Source of the DNA: DASYDU01 sp031403315
GTDB taxonomy: Bacteria > Planctomycetota > Planctomycetia > Pirellulales > Lacipirellulaceae
DNA length: 7,251 nt
Assembly: GCA_031403315.1 (NCBI GenBank)
Contig: JANNTD010000353.1
Location: forward strand, 1 to 7,251
Direction: 5' to 3'
Positions 1 through 6,889 of the stretch are shown piece by piece. The position numbers and the translations under genes are program-made. Numbering within the stretch: position 1 is the stretch's first letter; each line of letters opens with the position of its first letter. A model generated the notes under the pieces. That model was not told the origin of the DNA, did no database searches, and was given only the letters and a program-made list of their open reading frames with translations.

Positions 1-795
<795 letters not shown>

Positions 796-841
796 GTTAT
801 TGCATAAACTGAACAAGCCCGCGTGCTAAAGCACGCTCGCC

Positions 842-962
842 TGTCAGCTAATTAACGAGCCATCTGAAGTTATTGTAGTTGGAAGTTCGACGACCGAAGC
901 ACGCGTGTTTGCACACCCGTGTCCGTCCGTAAAACCTCCGCCTGTACAGTCTTTAGCTGACA
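842..962 (-). repeat. Long-range 10-bp inverted repeat in 16S leader
   Basis: TGTCAGCTAA at 842-851 and TTAGCTGACA at 953-962 are perfect reverse complements, separated by 101 nt, and neither extends further. In the leader RNA they could form the base stem of a domain covering about half of the leader, between boxA and the 16S 5' end. A role in processing or in protecting the leader is inference. Confidence 0.5.
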
Positions 963-987
963 AAAAAATTGGAGGTCACTTACCAAA

Positions 988-1000
988 TTGTCAAAGAGCA
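988..1000 (-). promoter_or_regulatory. rRNA boxA antitermination element
   Basis: Read on the minus strand this is TGCTCTTTGACAA, one base different from the E. coli rRNA boxA TGCTCTTTAACAA. In E. coli this RNA element is bound by NusB/NusE (S10) so that polymerase transcribes the long untranslated rRNA without Rho termination. It lies just downstream of the predicted start of the 16S transcript, as expected. Confidence 0.8.
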
Positions 1001-1008
1001 AGCCTCGT

Positions 1009-1054
1009 ATTCTAGCCTGTTCACCGAGGTGGACAAGGCCAGAAACAAAAAACT
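1009..1054 (-). promoter_or_regulatory. 16S rRNA promoter (sigma70 type) with UP-like tract
   Basis: On the minus strand, a -35 TTGTCC (1036-1031) is followed by a 16-bp spacer and a -10 TAGAAT (1014-1009), putting the start of transcription near 1002, directly before boxA. A run of A/T (1043-1054; gttttttgttt on the minus strand) sits just upstream of the -35, where a UP element bound by the RNA polymerase alpha C-terminal domain would lie. The -10 and spacer length are identical to those of the predicted promoter upstream of dnaA. This is a prediction by eye, without start-site data. Confidence 0.6.
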
Positions 1055-1068
1055 CACCCGGAATCTTC

Positions 1069-1084
1069 TCGGCCCGAGGGCCGA
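1069..1084. repeat. 16-bp palindrome between 16S and aroH promoters
   Basis: TCGGCCC, two bases, then GGGCCGA forms a perfect 7-bp inverted repeat. It lies upstream of the 16S promoter and upstream of the divergent aroH promoter. It could be an operator or a hairpin; no run of T follows on either strand, so it is not a convincing intrinsic terminator. Confidence 0.35.
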
Positions 1085-1142
1085 ACTACATCCCGGCTGA
1101 GCAGGTTGTAATTCTACGCATCGGCCGCTGGCTGTCAACGGC

Positions 1143-1172
1143 TTGAAATTCTGCGGCAAAATGTCCTTTAAT
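1143..1172 (+). promoter_or_regulatory. Predicted promoter for aroH
   Basis: TTGAAA (1143-1148), an 18-bp spacer and TTTAAT (1167-1172) resemble a sigma70 promoter facing chorismate mutase. The start of transcription would fall near 1180, leaving a leader of about 50 nt. Together with the 16S promoter it makes the 1037-1230 region a divergent promoter region. It is a consensus match only. Confidence 0.4.
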
Positions 1173-1230
1173 AGGGGCCGGCTCAAGGGGCTGACTCCTC
1201 CACCTATTCGTCGTCTTCGGCAGAAACTCC

Positions 1231-1656
1231 ATGGCATGTCGCGGCGTCCGCGGGGCGACCACCGTCGAACGAAACGACCGTGAGGAAATCCTCACGGCCA
1301 CCCGCCAACTGTTGGCCCTGATGGTTCGCCGCAACGGCATCGACAAGCTTGATGTCGCTAGCGCCATCTTCACCACCACGCCCGATCTCGATGCCGAGTT
1401 TCCTGCGCTCGCAGCGCGGCAGCTCGGCTGGCTCGATGTGCCGCTCCTCTGCGGCCATGAGCTCAGCGTGCCGGGCTCGTTGCCGCGTTGCATTCGCGTG
1501 CTCGTGCATTGGAATACGGACCGCGCACAGAGCGAGATCGAGCACATCTATATCCGCGACGCCGTGCGACTGCGGCCCGATTTGTCGAAGCTCCCGCCCG
1601 TGAATTGGGACGAGCTCGAAGCGTGGATCAGCAAACAGATGGGCGAGCAATCATAG
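1231..1656 (+). CDS. aroH: Chorismate mutase, AroH class
   Basis: This 141-residue enzyme converts chorismate to prephenate, the first committed step to phenylalanine and tyrosine, and should act in the cytoplasm as a pseudo-alpha/beta-barrel homotrimer. Its length and sequence match the Bacillus subtilis AroH type rather than the helical AroQ type. The N-terminus RGVRGATTVERN (4-15) is the family hallmark. The active-site residues known from the Bacillus enzyme have clear counterparts: Arg7, Phe57, Arg63, Cys74, Glu77, Arg89, Tyr107 and Arg115. The C-terminus runs about 15 residues past the Bacillus protein. The ATG start is the only one that keeps Arg4 and Arg7 in place; the ribosome-binding site is weak. 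It is monocistronic, preceded by its own promoter and converging with the UbiA gene 19 bp away, with no visible terminator between them. Confidence 0.95.
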   Translation: MACRGVRGATTVERNDREEILTATRQLLALMVRRNGIDKLDVASAIFTTTPDLDAEFPALAARQLGWLDVPLLCGHELSVPGSLPRCIRVLVHWNTDRAQSEIEHIYIRDAVRLRPDLSKLPPVNWDELEAWISKQMGEQS

Positions 1657-1675
1657 GTCTGGCGAATCTCCGCCC

Positions 1676-2620
1676 TTAGGTCGTGCTGGACCAGCGTTCA
1701 AGTAGCAGCATTGGAACGAGCAGCGCAAGGACGGCCCAGCCCCAGGCCGCGCCGCAGAAGCCCAACACGATCGCGGCGTCGATCACGATCAGCGAACGCA
1801 GCGCGCTGCGGACGGCGATTTGCACTAGCGGTGGTTCCGGATTTGCCACCGCGAGTGCACAGCGCCTGAGAATCACCCCGGCAATCGCCAGCCACAGAAC
1901 CGCCCAACCAAATTCGTGTACCGACAAGAGAGTCGTCCTCGAATGCAATAGAAACGGCGAGATGGCGTAAGCCGCCAGTCCGACCAGCATGGTGATCATG
2001 GCGCCGATGAGCTGCCAACGATTGCTGGTGCCGGCTTCGGCGCGCGCGAACCAAGTGATTCCAGCAATGTAGAATGCCACCCCCACGCATCCGATCATCC
2101 TTTCTGATTCCGTGAGTGGCGGATCACCGTCCAGCGCCGCGACAAATTTGGCCACGCACATCGCAAGGAGCACGTTGAGGGAGCGGCACATCGCCATTAC
2201 GATTGGTGCAAGTGAAGCGTGCTTGGCTGCGACAGAATCGTATACCCAAATCCCGCCAGCGAGAAGAATGCCGACGACACCGGGTACCCAAGCACTAACG
2301 AGCAAGCTCGCAAGCCAAACGAGCCCGACGCCGCCGGCTAGCAAGCTCCAGCCGAGGCGGGACGCCGCCGCGAGCGTTATTCGTCCCGACGGAATTGGCC
2401 GCTCGGGTCGCTCGCTCGCGTCGACGGCGGCGTCATAAACGTCATTGAGCACCATCCCCGACAGATACAGACACGACGACGCGATAACGAGCAGCGCAAA
2501 CACCGGCAGCGGATCGAGGTCACCGCGAACGACGAGGTAGCCCATCATCACGTCAGCCACGGCGGTGAATACCGCCGGGAACCGCAAGAGCTCAAAACAG
2601 GCCCGCCACTTACTGCCCAC
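1676..2620 (-). CDS. UbiA-family prenyltransferase (EboC-like)
   Basis: UbiA-family enzymes are inner-membrane proteins that transfer an isoprenoid chain from a diphosphate to an aromatic or other acceptor. The first Asp-rich motif is intact, NDVYDAAVD at residues 59-67, followed by ERPERPIPSGR (70-80), both typical of the family. The second motif is reduced to YDSVAAK (127-133) with a single Asp, followed by a MCRSLNVLLAM segment that, from memory, resembles EboC-like members. About eight or nine hydrophobic segments fill the 314-residue protein. I chose the GTG start at 2620 because GGAGGG lies 7 nt before it, the first hydrophobic segment follows at once, and an upstream ATG at 2704 would overlap the previous gene by 62 nt. 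It is the last gene of a minus-strand operon, 22 nt after the TIM-barrel gene. The acceptor cannot be read from sequence; quinone, haem or carotenoid roles are not shown. Confidence 0.88.
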   Translation of the reverse strand: MGSKWRACFELLRFPAVFTAVADVMMGYLVVRGDLDPLPVFALLVIASSCLYLSGMVLNDVYDAAVDASERPERPIPSGRITLAAASRLGWSLLAGGVGLVWLASLLVSAWVPGVVGILLAGGIWVYDSVAAKHASLAPIVMAMCRSLNVLLAMCVAKFVAALDGDPPLTESERMIGCVGVAFYIAGITWFARAEAGTSNRWQLIGAMITMLVGLAAYAISPFLLHSRTTLLSVHEFGWAVLWLAIAGVILRRCALAVANPEPPLVQIAVRSALRSLIVIDAAIVLGFCGAAWGWAVLALLVPMLLLERWSSTT

Positions 2621-2627
2621 GCATCGA

Positions 2628-2633
2628 CCCTCC
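2628..2633 (-). promoter_or_regulatory. Ribosome binding site deciding the UbiA start
   Basis: GGAGGG on the minus strand, 7 nt before the GTG at 2620. It is the strongest Shine-Dalgarno match I saw in the window and is the main reason for preferring this start over the longer in-frame ATG at 2704. It sits in the 22-nt gap after the TIM-barrel stop codon. Confidence 0.7.
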
Positions 2634-2642
2634 GCTTGCGGT

Positions 2643-3494
2643 TTAGCTGACCAATTGGGCAAGGCGGTCCTGCAGAAAAGAGCGCGCCTCCCGTGCCGCC
2701 CCATCCGGATCGTCCAAGTACGGATAAAGTTCGACGGTCAGCCAACCGTCGTACCCCGTCTGCTTGATCGCAGCGAGCGTCGCCGCAAATTCGATCGCCC
2801 CGCGGCCGGGCACCAAGTGCTGGTGCACGCGCGTCGCGGCGATGTCCTCCAAATGGTAGTGCTTGGTATGCGGCGCCATCCGTGAAATCCAGTCCTGCGG
2901 GTCCTCGCCGACGCAATACGCGTGGCCAACGTCGAAGTTGAGGCCGATCAGCGACGAATCGATGCGGTCGACGAATTCCCGATACTGATCGAATCGCTCG
3001 ATCAAGAGGCCCGGTTCCGGCTCGATCAGGAGTGGCATTTTCAGCGACTCCGCGAGCTCGATGCACGGCATCAGCTCTTCGTAGAAAATCGCCGCCGCGG
3101 ATTGCCACGTCTGCCCGTCGGCCAGCGGCCCGCCTGGTTCCGTCGTAACGTGCGGAGCCCCTAAATCGACCGCCAACTGCAGCGCCCGCTTGGTGTGCTC
3201 GCGGCGTATCGCCCGGTAATGTGGATCGGGATCGATCCAGCTAGGGTGCCAATATGGCTGCCGCGGATCGGCGATCGCGTTCATCATGAAGGCGTTGATG
3301 TTCGAGATCGCCAGGTCGTGTTTCGCCAGAGAGTCGCGGATCGCCTGTTTCTGCGACTCCAAGAGTCCCGCGGGCCAGGCGTGCGGCACGTCGGCCAGCA
3401 GTTCGATGCCACGATAGCCGAGCGCCGCGATGCGGGCGATCGTCTCTTCGATCGAAAATCGCAGGTAAGCGTTGGAACTAAAAGCAAGTTGCAT
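2643..3494 (-). CDS. TIM-barrel sugar phosphate isomerase/epimerase family protein
   Basis: This 283-residue protein belongs to the AP-endonuclease-2-like (xylose isomerase-like) TIM-barrel superfamily, a metal-dependent group acting on sugars, inositols and related polyols; the substrate here is unknown. Typical elements appear in order: LGYRGIELLAD (25-35) on an early strand, an EPEPG strand end with Glu158, FDVGHA with Asp188 and His191, HYHLED with His214, and TVELYP with Glu255. The Glu/Asp/His/Glu set is the expected divalent metal site, so it is probably an active enzyme. No signal peptide is seen. The ATG at 3494 is preferred over an upstream start at 3542 because the barrel's first strand (MQLAFSSNAYL) begins there; AAGG lies just 5' of it. 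It overlaps the end of the methyltransferase gene by 17 nt, suggesting translational coupling, and is followed 22 nt later by the UbiA gene. It lacks the CTNIH motif I associate with EboE. Confidence 0.87.
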   Translation of the reverse strand: MQLAFSSNAYLRFSIEETIARIAALGYRGIELLADVPHAWPAGLLESQKQAIRDSLAKHDLAISNINAFMMNAIADPRQPYWHPSWIDPDPHYRAIRREHTKRALQLAVDLGAPHVTTEPGGPLADGQTWQSAAAIFYEELMPCIELAESLKMPLLIEPEPGLLIERFDQYREFVDRIDSSLIGLNFDVGHAYCVGEDPQDWISRMAPHTKHYHLEDIAATRVHQHLVPGRGAIEFAATLAAIKQTGYDGWLTVELYPYLDDPDGAAREARSFLQDRLAQLVS

Positions 3495-4701
3495 GGGCCT
3501 TCGTTTCGCTTTGTAGCATTCGGCAGGCAACGATCGCGACATGCTTGCCGTTTAGCTTGGTCAAAAACAACGTCGCCGCTTCATCGCCCACCAGATTGAG
3601 CTGCTTACGCACCGTTGCCGGATCATGTTCGACGCCGCGTTTTTTAATCTCGAGCCGTCCAATCCGTCGCTCTCGCAATACGCCAGCAACCTGTCGCAAA
3701 TCAAGCGGCAACACCACTTCCAACTCGAAACACGCTAGCGCCGGATCGTCGATTGCGGCTGGGCCGGTGAGATACGCGATGCCGGCCGAGATGGCCGACA
3801 AGCCATGTTCTGCGGCGAGCACACCCGCGAGGTGGGCAGCCAACACGGCGGGGTCGGGCTCAAATAGAAATCGGTCCAATTCGGGCGCGCAGGACTTCGG
3901 CAGGTCCGGCTTACCGGTGACGCTTCGCAGCACGACGCCGTCGTTCGACAAAATGGTGGCGAGGCTTCGGCCCGTTGCGTCGGCCAGCGCTCCGTGCCAT
4001 GCAACGAGCTGTCGACATTGCCGGTCGCGGCTGATCCACTCTAATTCGCAGCGATCCGACCAATTGGCCGGTGCGTCGGCCGCCGGCGCGAGTTTGATCG
4101 CCGCGTTGCGAGAGACGGCGAGCAGTCTCTCAATCGCCTCCACACTTGGACTGCTCCATTCGAGGGCGGTCGTGCGTTTTCCCGTGGGGCGGCGATCTGG
4201 ATCGATGTGCCAAGCCGCAAAGTCGCCAGCGTCGAGGCTTTCAATGTCGCTGATTTGGAGCGATGCGAGGTCACTCACACCGACGGCCCGAGCATTGGCG
4301 GCCGCCAAACACGTTGCGATCGGATCGCGGTCGATGCCAGTCGCCTGACAGACGGCGGCCAACGCGACGAGGTCGCCGCCAATGCCGCAGCATAGATCGG
4401 CTGCCGGCCCGCGCTCGGCGAAGCGCCGCGCCTTGTAGGCTGCGACCCATTGATCCGTGGCCTGCTCGAGGCCGAGCCGCGTGAAGAACATTTCGGCGGC
4501 GCGTGCAAATTTCGCCACTCCCCGCCCCCGCAGTTCCGTCTGTTCCAACAGCAAATGCGCCCGTGCGGTTGAGTGGAGTTTCCGCAACCGTGTCGTGGCA
4601 ATATGAAGCGGTTCTTCCCGACCCGCAAGTTCGATGAGCTGGTCCGCCGCTTCCGCGCCGGTCAACCATTCGTAGTCGGCAAGTTCGGCGCAATAGGTCA
4701 T
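3478..4701 (-). CDS. Class I SAM methyltransferase with C-terminal THUMP-like domain
   Basis: This 407-residue protein is probably an RNA or nucleotide-base methyltransferase. An all-helical N-terminal part (about 1-95) precedes a Rossmann-like methyltransferase core. SAM-binding motif I is DLCCGIGGD (102-110), GIDRDP (122-127) provides the acidic end of the second strand, and HIDPDRR (165-171) occupies the catalytic motif IV position. The C-terminal segment with RRIGRLEIKKRG (345-356), about 330-395 overall, looks like the THUMP-like domain that accompanies this family; THUMP domains bind RNA. The target is unknown. It is first in the minus-strand operon; its last 17 nt overlap the TIM-barrel gene. 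The ATG at 4701 has no clear Shine-Dalgarno sequence, which is common in planctomycetes. No promoter was convincing in the 117-bp divergent gap to the next gene. Confidence 0.85.
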   Translation of the reverse strand: MTYCAELADYEWLTGAEAADQLIELAGREEPLHIATTRLRKLHSTARAHLLLEQTELRGRGVAKFARAAEMFFTRLGLEQATDQWVAAYKARRFAERGPAADLCCGIGGDLVALAAVCQATGIDRDPIATCLAAANARAVGVSDLASLQISDIESLDAGDFAAWHIDPDRRPTGKRTTALEWSSPSVEAIERLLAVSRNAAIKLAPAADAPANWSDRCELEWISRDRQCRQLVAWHGALADATGRSLATILSNDGVVLRSVTGKPDLPKSCAPELDRFLFEPDPAVLAAHLAGVLAAEHGLSAISAGIAYLTGPAAIDDPALACFELEVVLPLDLRQVAGVLRERRIGRLEIKKRGVEHDPATVRKQLNLVGDEAATLFLTKLNGKHVAIVACRMLQSETKAHATCF

Positions 4702-4763
4702 CTTGAATTGATCGGGAAAGGGCAGCTTGTGGCGCTTGTCGCAACCGCGTCGCGATTGGCAAA

Positions 4764-4778
4764 GCCGACCCTGTCGGC
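4764..4778. repeat. Small inverted repeat in divergent intergenic region
   Basis: GCCGAC, CCT, GTCGGC is a perfect 6-bp stem with a 3-nt loop in the gap between the divergent genes at 4701 and 4819. It could be an operator shared by the two directions or chance in GC-rich DNA. No T run follows. Confidence 0.25.
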
Positions 4779-4818
4779 CGGTCGAAATGGAGAATAGTTC
4801 AATGTGGAGAATGGTCTC

Positions 4819-5706
4819 ATGGCCGGCCGCCCTCTTATGTTAGCGACTTTGCTCGGCGCCTCGATAGGTGTGCCGTACTTCGTTTCGAATTCGACGCAGG
4901 CGCCAAGTGCGGGGAATGTGCCGCCGGCGGCCCAAAAATCGGCTTGGCCCTCGTTCGGAACCAATGCCGGCAGCACCACTTCGCCGCCGCCTTTGTTGTC
5001 ACCGTCGATCGCCATGCAGTCGACCGCACCACCTTACCCCTCGACCGCCACTCCCGCCGCGATGACCGGTTTGCCATCCAACGGGGCGGTACGATTTCAC
5101 AGCATCCGCGACGTGCTGCGTTTCGACATCTCGAAGGAATGGGTCTACCAGAATTGGGACCGCAAATCGACTGGCCTCAGCGATCCGGAGCTGTTCGGTA
5201 TTCGCGTGGCACTGATTACAGGAACCCAGCGGACCGACTTGGCGGGGTCGTTGACGTACCTCTTCGACGGCCAAGGCCAGGTCCAGCACATTTCCATCCG
5301 CGGCCGGACGGCCGACACCACGCCGCTGGTCCAATTCTTGACGCAGACCTACCAGTTTCAGCGGATGGAAGCCCCCGCTGGCGAACAGTTGTATCAGGTC
5401 CGTAGCGGCAAGAGCGTGTATAGCGAGCTGCGGACGCGGCCGGAGTCGGTACTGTTGGAGGCGTCGCCCCAGGCCAGTTTCGGCGTCGTGCTCGAGCTCG
5501 GGCGACCGGGGTCGAATCGCGTGCTGCAGCCACCGGTGCCCCATTTGGAGATTCCCGATGTCGCCACGAAGACGCCGCCACCCGGCGCGAACGCGACGGG
5601 CGATGCGAAAGCGGAAGCTCCCGCGGAACCGGCCCTGGTTGGCAAATTGCGGCCCGCCACCCAAGCCGAGCACAATCAGGTGTTCAACCGCCGCTGGCCG
5701 AACTGA
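4819..5706 (+). CDS. Signal-anchored protein of unknown function
   Basis: A 295-residue protein that I do not recognise with confidence; it may be a planctomycete-restricted DUF family (DUF6690 comes to mind from memory, unverified). The N-terminus MAGRPLMLATLLGASIGVP is a short hydrophobic segment after one Arg and resembles an uncleaved signal anchor, so the protein probably faces the periplasm. A low-complexity linker rich in Pro, Ser, Thr and Ala (about 25-88) leads to a compact domain (about 90-235) with alternating beta-strand-like stretches (SLTYLFDGQGQVQHISIRG, SFGVVLELG). A Pro/Ala-rich tail ends in NRRWPN. No catalytic motif is visible. The ATG at 4819 is preceded by GGAGA 8 nt upstream; an in-frame GTG at 4804 with its own GGAGA is an alternative adding five residues. 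It is divergent from the methyltransferase and followed 54 nt later by the GNAT gene. Confidence 0.8.
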   Translation: MAGRPLMLATLLGASIGVPYFVSNSTQAPSAGNVPPAAQKSAWPSFGTNAGSTTSPPPLLSPSIAMQSTAPPYPSTATPAAMTGLPSNGAVRFHSIRDVLRFDISKEWVYQNWDRKSTGLSDPELFGIRVALITGTQRTDLAGSLTYLFDGQGQVQHISIRGRTADTTPLVQFLTQTYQFQRMEAPAGEQLYQVRSGKSVYSELRTRPESVLLEASPQASFGVVLELGRPGSNRVLQPPVPHLEIPDVATKTPPPGANATGDAKAEAPAEPALVGKLRPATQAEHNQVFNRRWPN

Positions 5707-5760
5707 CGCCAGGCACTCCTGATCTGCCGGCCATTGCGGCAATCCGCTATTCTGCTGAAC

Positions 5761-6657
5761 ATGGCCAGCCGCCCCGTCGAAATTGTCCCCTGCCCTGCCG
5801 CGATGAGTCTCGATGCCCTGACGCTCGCGCTTTCGGACCTCACGCCGGAGCAGCGGCGAGAATTTGCCCCGACGACTCCTGGCAAACCGGTGGAAGCCCT
5901 GCTCGTCGCGCTCGAAGTTGGCAAGCTGTGTGGCGCGGCGTGGGGTCAACGGCAACCGGGAAGTACGGCCATTTTCTGGTCTCCCCGCATGACGACCGGC
6001 GATGCGGACGACGAGACCCCATGTCGCCTAGTTTACGCCGTTGCTGCGGCACTCGACGCCGCCGGCATCCGCATGACGCAGGTTCTGCTGCCGGATCGCA
6101 ACGCCGCGAATATTCCAATGCTTGAAGCCGCCGGATTCGGTTTTCTCGCCGACCTCCTGTATTTGAGTTGGGAAGCCGCCGAGATGCCAATCTCGCGCAA
6201 TGCGTCGCTTGAGTTTCAACCCTATCACGATTCGCAGCGCAACCGGCTTGTTGCACTGATCGAAAAAACGTACGAAGCCACACAAGATTGCGCGGCGCTG
6301 GGCGGCAAGCGACCGATGGACGAAGTGCTCGACGGCTACCGCGCAACCGGTGCATTTTGTGCGGAGAATTGGCAGTTTGTCCGGGCGGCAGGACAGGACG
6401 TCGGCGTGCTGTTGCTCGCCGAACATCGCGCCGCGAAGCACTGGGAGTTGATGTACATGGGGTTGGTGCCCAGTGTGCGCGGTAGCCGCTTCGGTCGCGC
6501 GGTGGTCGATCACGCGCAACGCATGGCGCGGGCCGCCGGAGTGGATCGCATCGTGCTCGCCGTCGACGCCGAAAATTTTCCCGCGATCAAGATGTACAAC
6601 GAAACAGGTTTTACCGCTTGGGACCGGCGGACTGTGTTCGTGCGGTTTGCAAGTTGA
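5761..6657 (+). CDS. Tandem-domain GNAT N-acetyltransferase
   Basis: A 298-residue cytoplasmic protein expected to transfer an acetyl group from acetyl-CoA to an amine; the substrate is unknown. Two GNAT units appear. The C-terminal unit is complete: the acetyl-CoA pyrophosphate-binding motif A lies in LMYMGLVPSVRGSRFGRAVV (230-249), with VRGSRFG as the R/Q-x-x-G-x-G/A loop, and motif B ends in NFPAIKMYNETGF (272-284). The N-terminal unit keeps the motif B end, NAANIPMLEAAGF (114-126), but its motif A is not obvious, so it is probably a degenerate structural domain. The layout recalls mycothiol synthase-type double GNATs, but nothing points to mycothiol. I chose the ATG at 5761; an in-frame TTG at 5734 would add nine residues. 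Neither has a clear ribosome-binding site. It follows the anchored protein by 54 nt and may be co-transcribed with it. Confidence 0.88.
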   Translation: MASRPVEIVPCPAAMSLDALTLALSDLTPEQRREFAPTTPGKPVEALLVALEVGKLCGAAWGQRQPGSTAIFWSPRMTTGDADDETPCRLVYAVAAALDAAGIRMTQVLLPDRNAANIPMLEAAGFGFLADLLYLSWEAAEMPISRNASLEFQPYHDSQRNRLVALIEKTYEATQDCAALGGKRPMDEVLDGYRATGAFCAENWQFVRAAGQDVGVLLLAEHRAAKHWELMYMGLVPSVRGSRFGRAVVDHAQRMARAAGVDRIVLAVDAENFPAIKMYNETGFTAWDRRTVFVRFAS

Positions 6658-6688
6658 ACATTTGCGCTGCCGTCGGCGCGCGAACAAT

Positions 6689-6697
6689 TTTTCCACG
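6689..6697 (+). promoter_or_regulatory. Putative DnaA box 1 (TTTTCCACG)
   Basis: TTTTCCACG differs from the E. coli consensus TTATCCACA at two positions, one of which (third base A/T) is commonly variable. It is embedded in ACAATTTTTCCACGC, matched almost exactly 111 bp downstream, which makes a functional protein-binding site more likely than chance. Confidence 0.45.
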
Positions 6698-6799
6698 CCG
6701 CGCAAAATCGCGTGCCGAAAAATTTTTATTCCGCGCGAGCGTCGACAAATACAACGATTTCCGCGGTTCCTCCGCTGGGAACGCGCGGCGTCGACAACT

Positions 6800-6808
6800 T
6801 TTTCCACG
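6800..6808 (+). promoter_or_regulatory. Putative DnaA box 2 (TTTTCCACG)
   Basis: An identical nonamer in the same orientation as box 1, in the context ACAACTTTTTCCACGC, which differs from the first copy by one inserted C. It lies 18 bp before the -35 element of the predicted dnaA promoter, so DnaA binding here could also autoregulate dnaA. Confidence 0.45.
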
Positions 6809-6825
6809 CGGCTTCGGGCACCCCT

Positions 6826-6853
6826 TTGACATCGCTGCTAGCAGGCGTAGAAT
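6826..6853 (+). promoter_or_regulatory. Predicted dnaA (or small RNA) promoter
   Basis: A perfect -35 TTGACA (6826-6831), a 16-bp spacer and a -10 TAGAAT (6848-6853) make this the best sigma70-type promoter in the window. The start of transcription would be near 6860, about 220 nt before the dnaA ATG. Two hairpins with following T runs lie in that interval, so the transcript may be attenuated or may end as a short RNA. The -10 and spacer match those of the 16S promoter. Confidence 0.6.
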
Positions 6854-6889
6854 CGTCGACTCGGATGATTCGTGGTTCACGCCTGAGAG

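Larger units (their letters stand above)
796..1002 (-). other. 16S rRNA leader (pre-rRNA 5' spacer)
   Basis: About 207 nt lie between the predicted transcription start and the mature 16S 5' end. No gene is visible. The stretch holds a boxA element just inside the transcript, a 10-bp inverted repeat whose arms are about 100 nt apart (842-851 and 953-962), and a small perfect hairpin (821-836, 6-bp stem and TAAA loop) close to the 16S 5' end. These fit a structured leader that is removed during processing. The boundaries are inferred from the promoter and from 16S alignment. Confidence 0.6.

Noticed and set aside
1204..1650. Long open frames antisense to aroH
   Set aside because: They mirror a clearly conserved chorismate mutase on the other strand and have no recognisable protein features.
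1676..3494. Part of a full ebo metabolite-export cluster
   Set aside because: Only the UbiA protein looks EboC-like; the TIM barrel lacks the EboE-type motif and no EboA, EboB, EboD or EboF gene is nearby in the window.
5725..5741. TGCCG/CGGCA inverted repeat between the anchored-protein and GNAT genes
   Set aside because: A 5-bp stem with a 7-nt loop and no T run; too weak for a terminator in GC-rich DNA.
4999..5955. 318-codon minus-strand open frame across the anchored-protein gene
   Set aside because: It runs antisense to two plus-strand genes, is Arg-rich with shadow-like composition, and shows no motif; the plus-strand reading has a signal anchor and domain-like structure.
6664..6692. 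Possible terminator right after the GNAT stop codon
   Set aside because: The GCGC/GCC hairpin is bulged and short, and the T run begins about 7 nt after it and is shared with DnaA box 1; not convincing.
6028..6807. 259-codon minus-strand open frame
   Set aside because: It is antisense to the well-supported GNAT gene and has no family features.
6871..6879. Third DnaA box on the minus strand (TGAACCACG)
   Set aside because: Two mismatches to the tolerated consensus positions and no matching flanking context.
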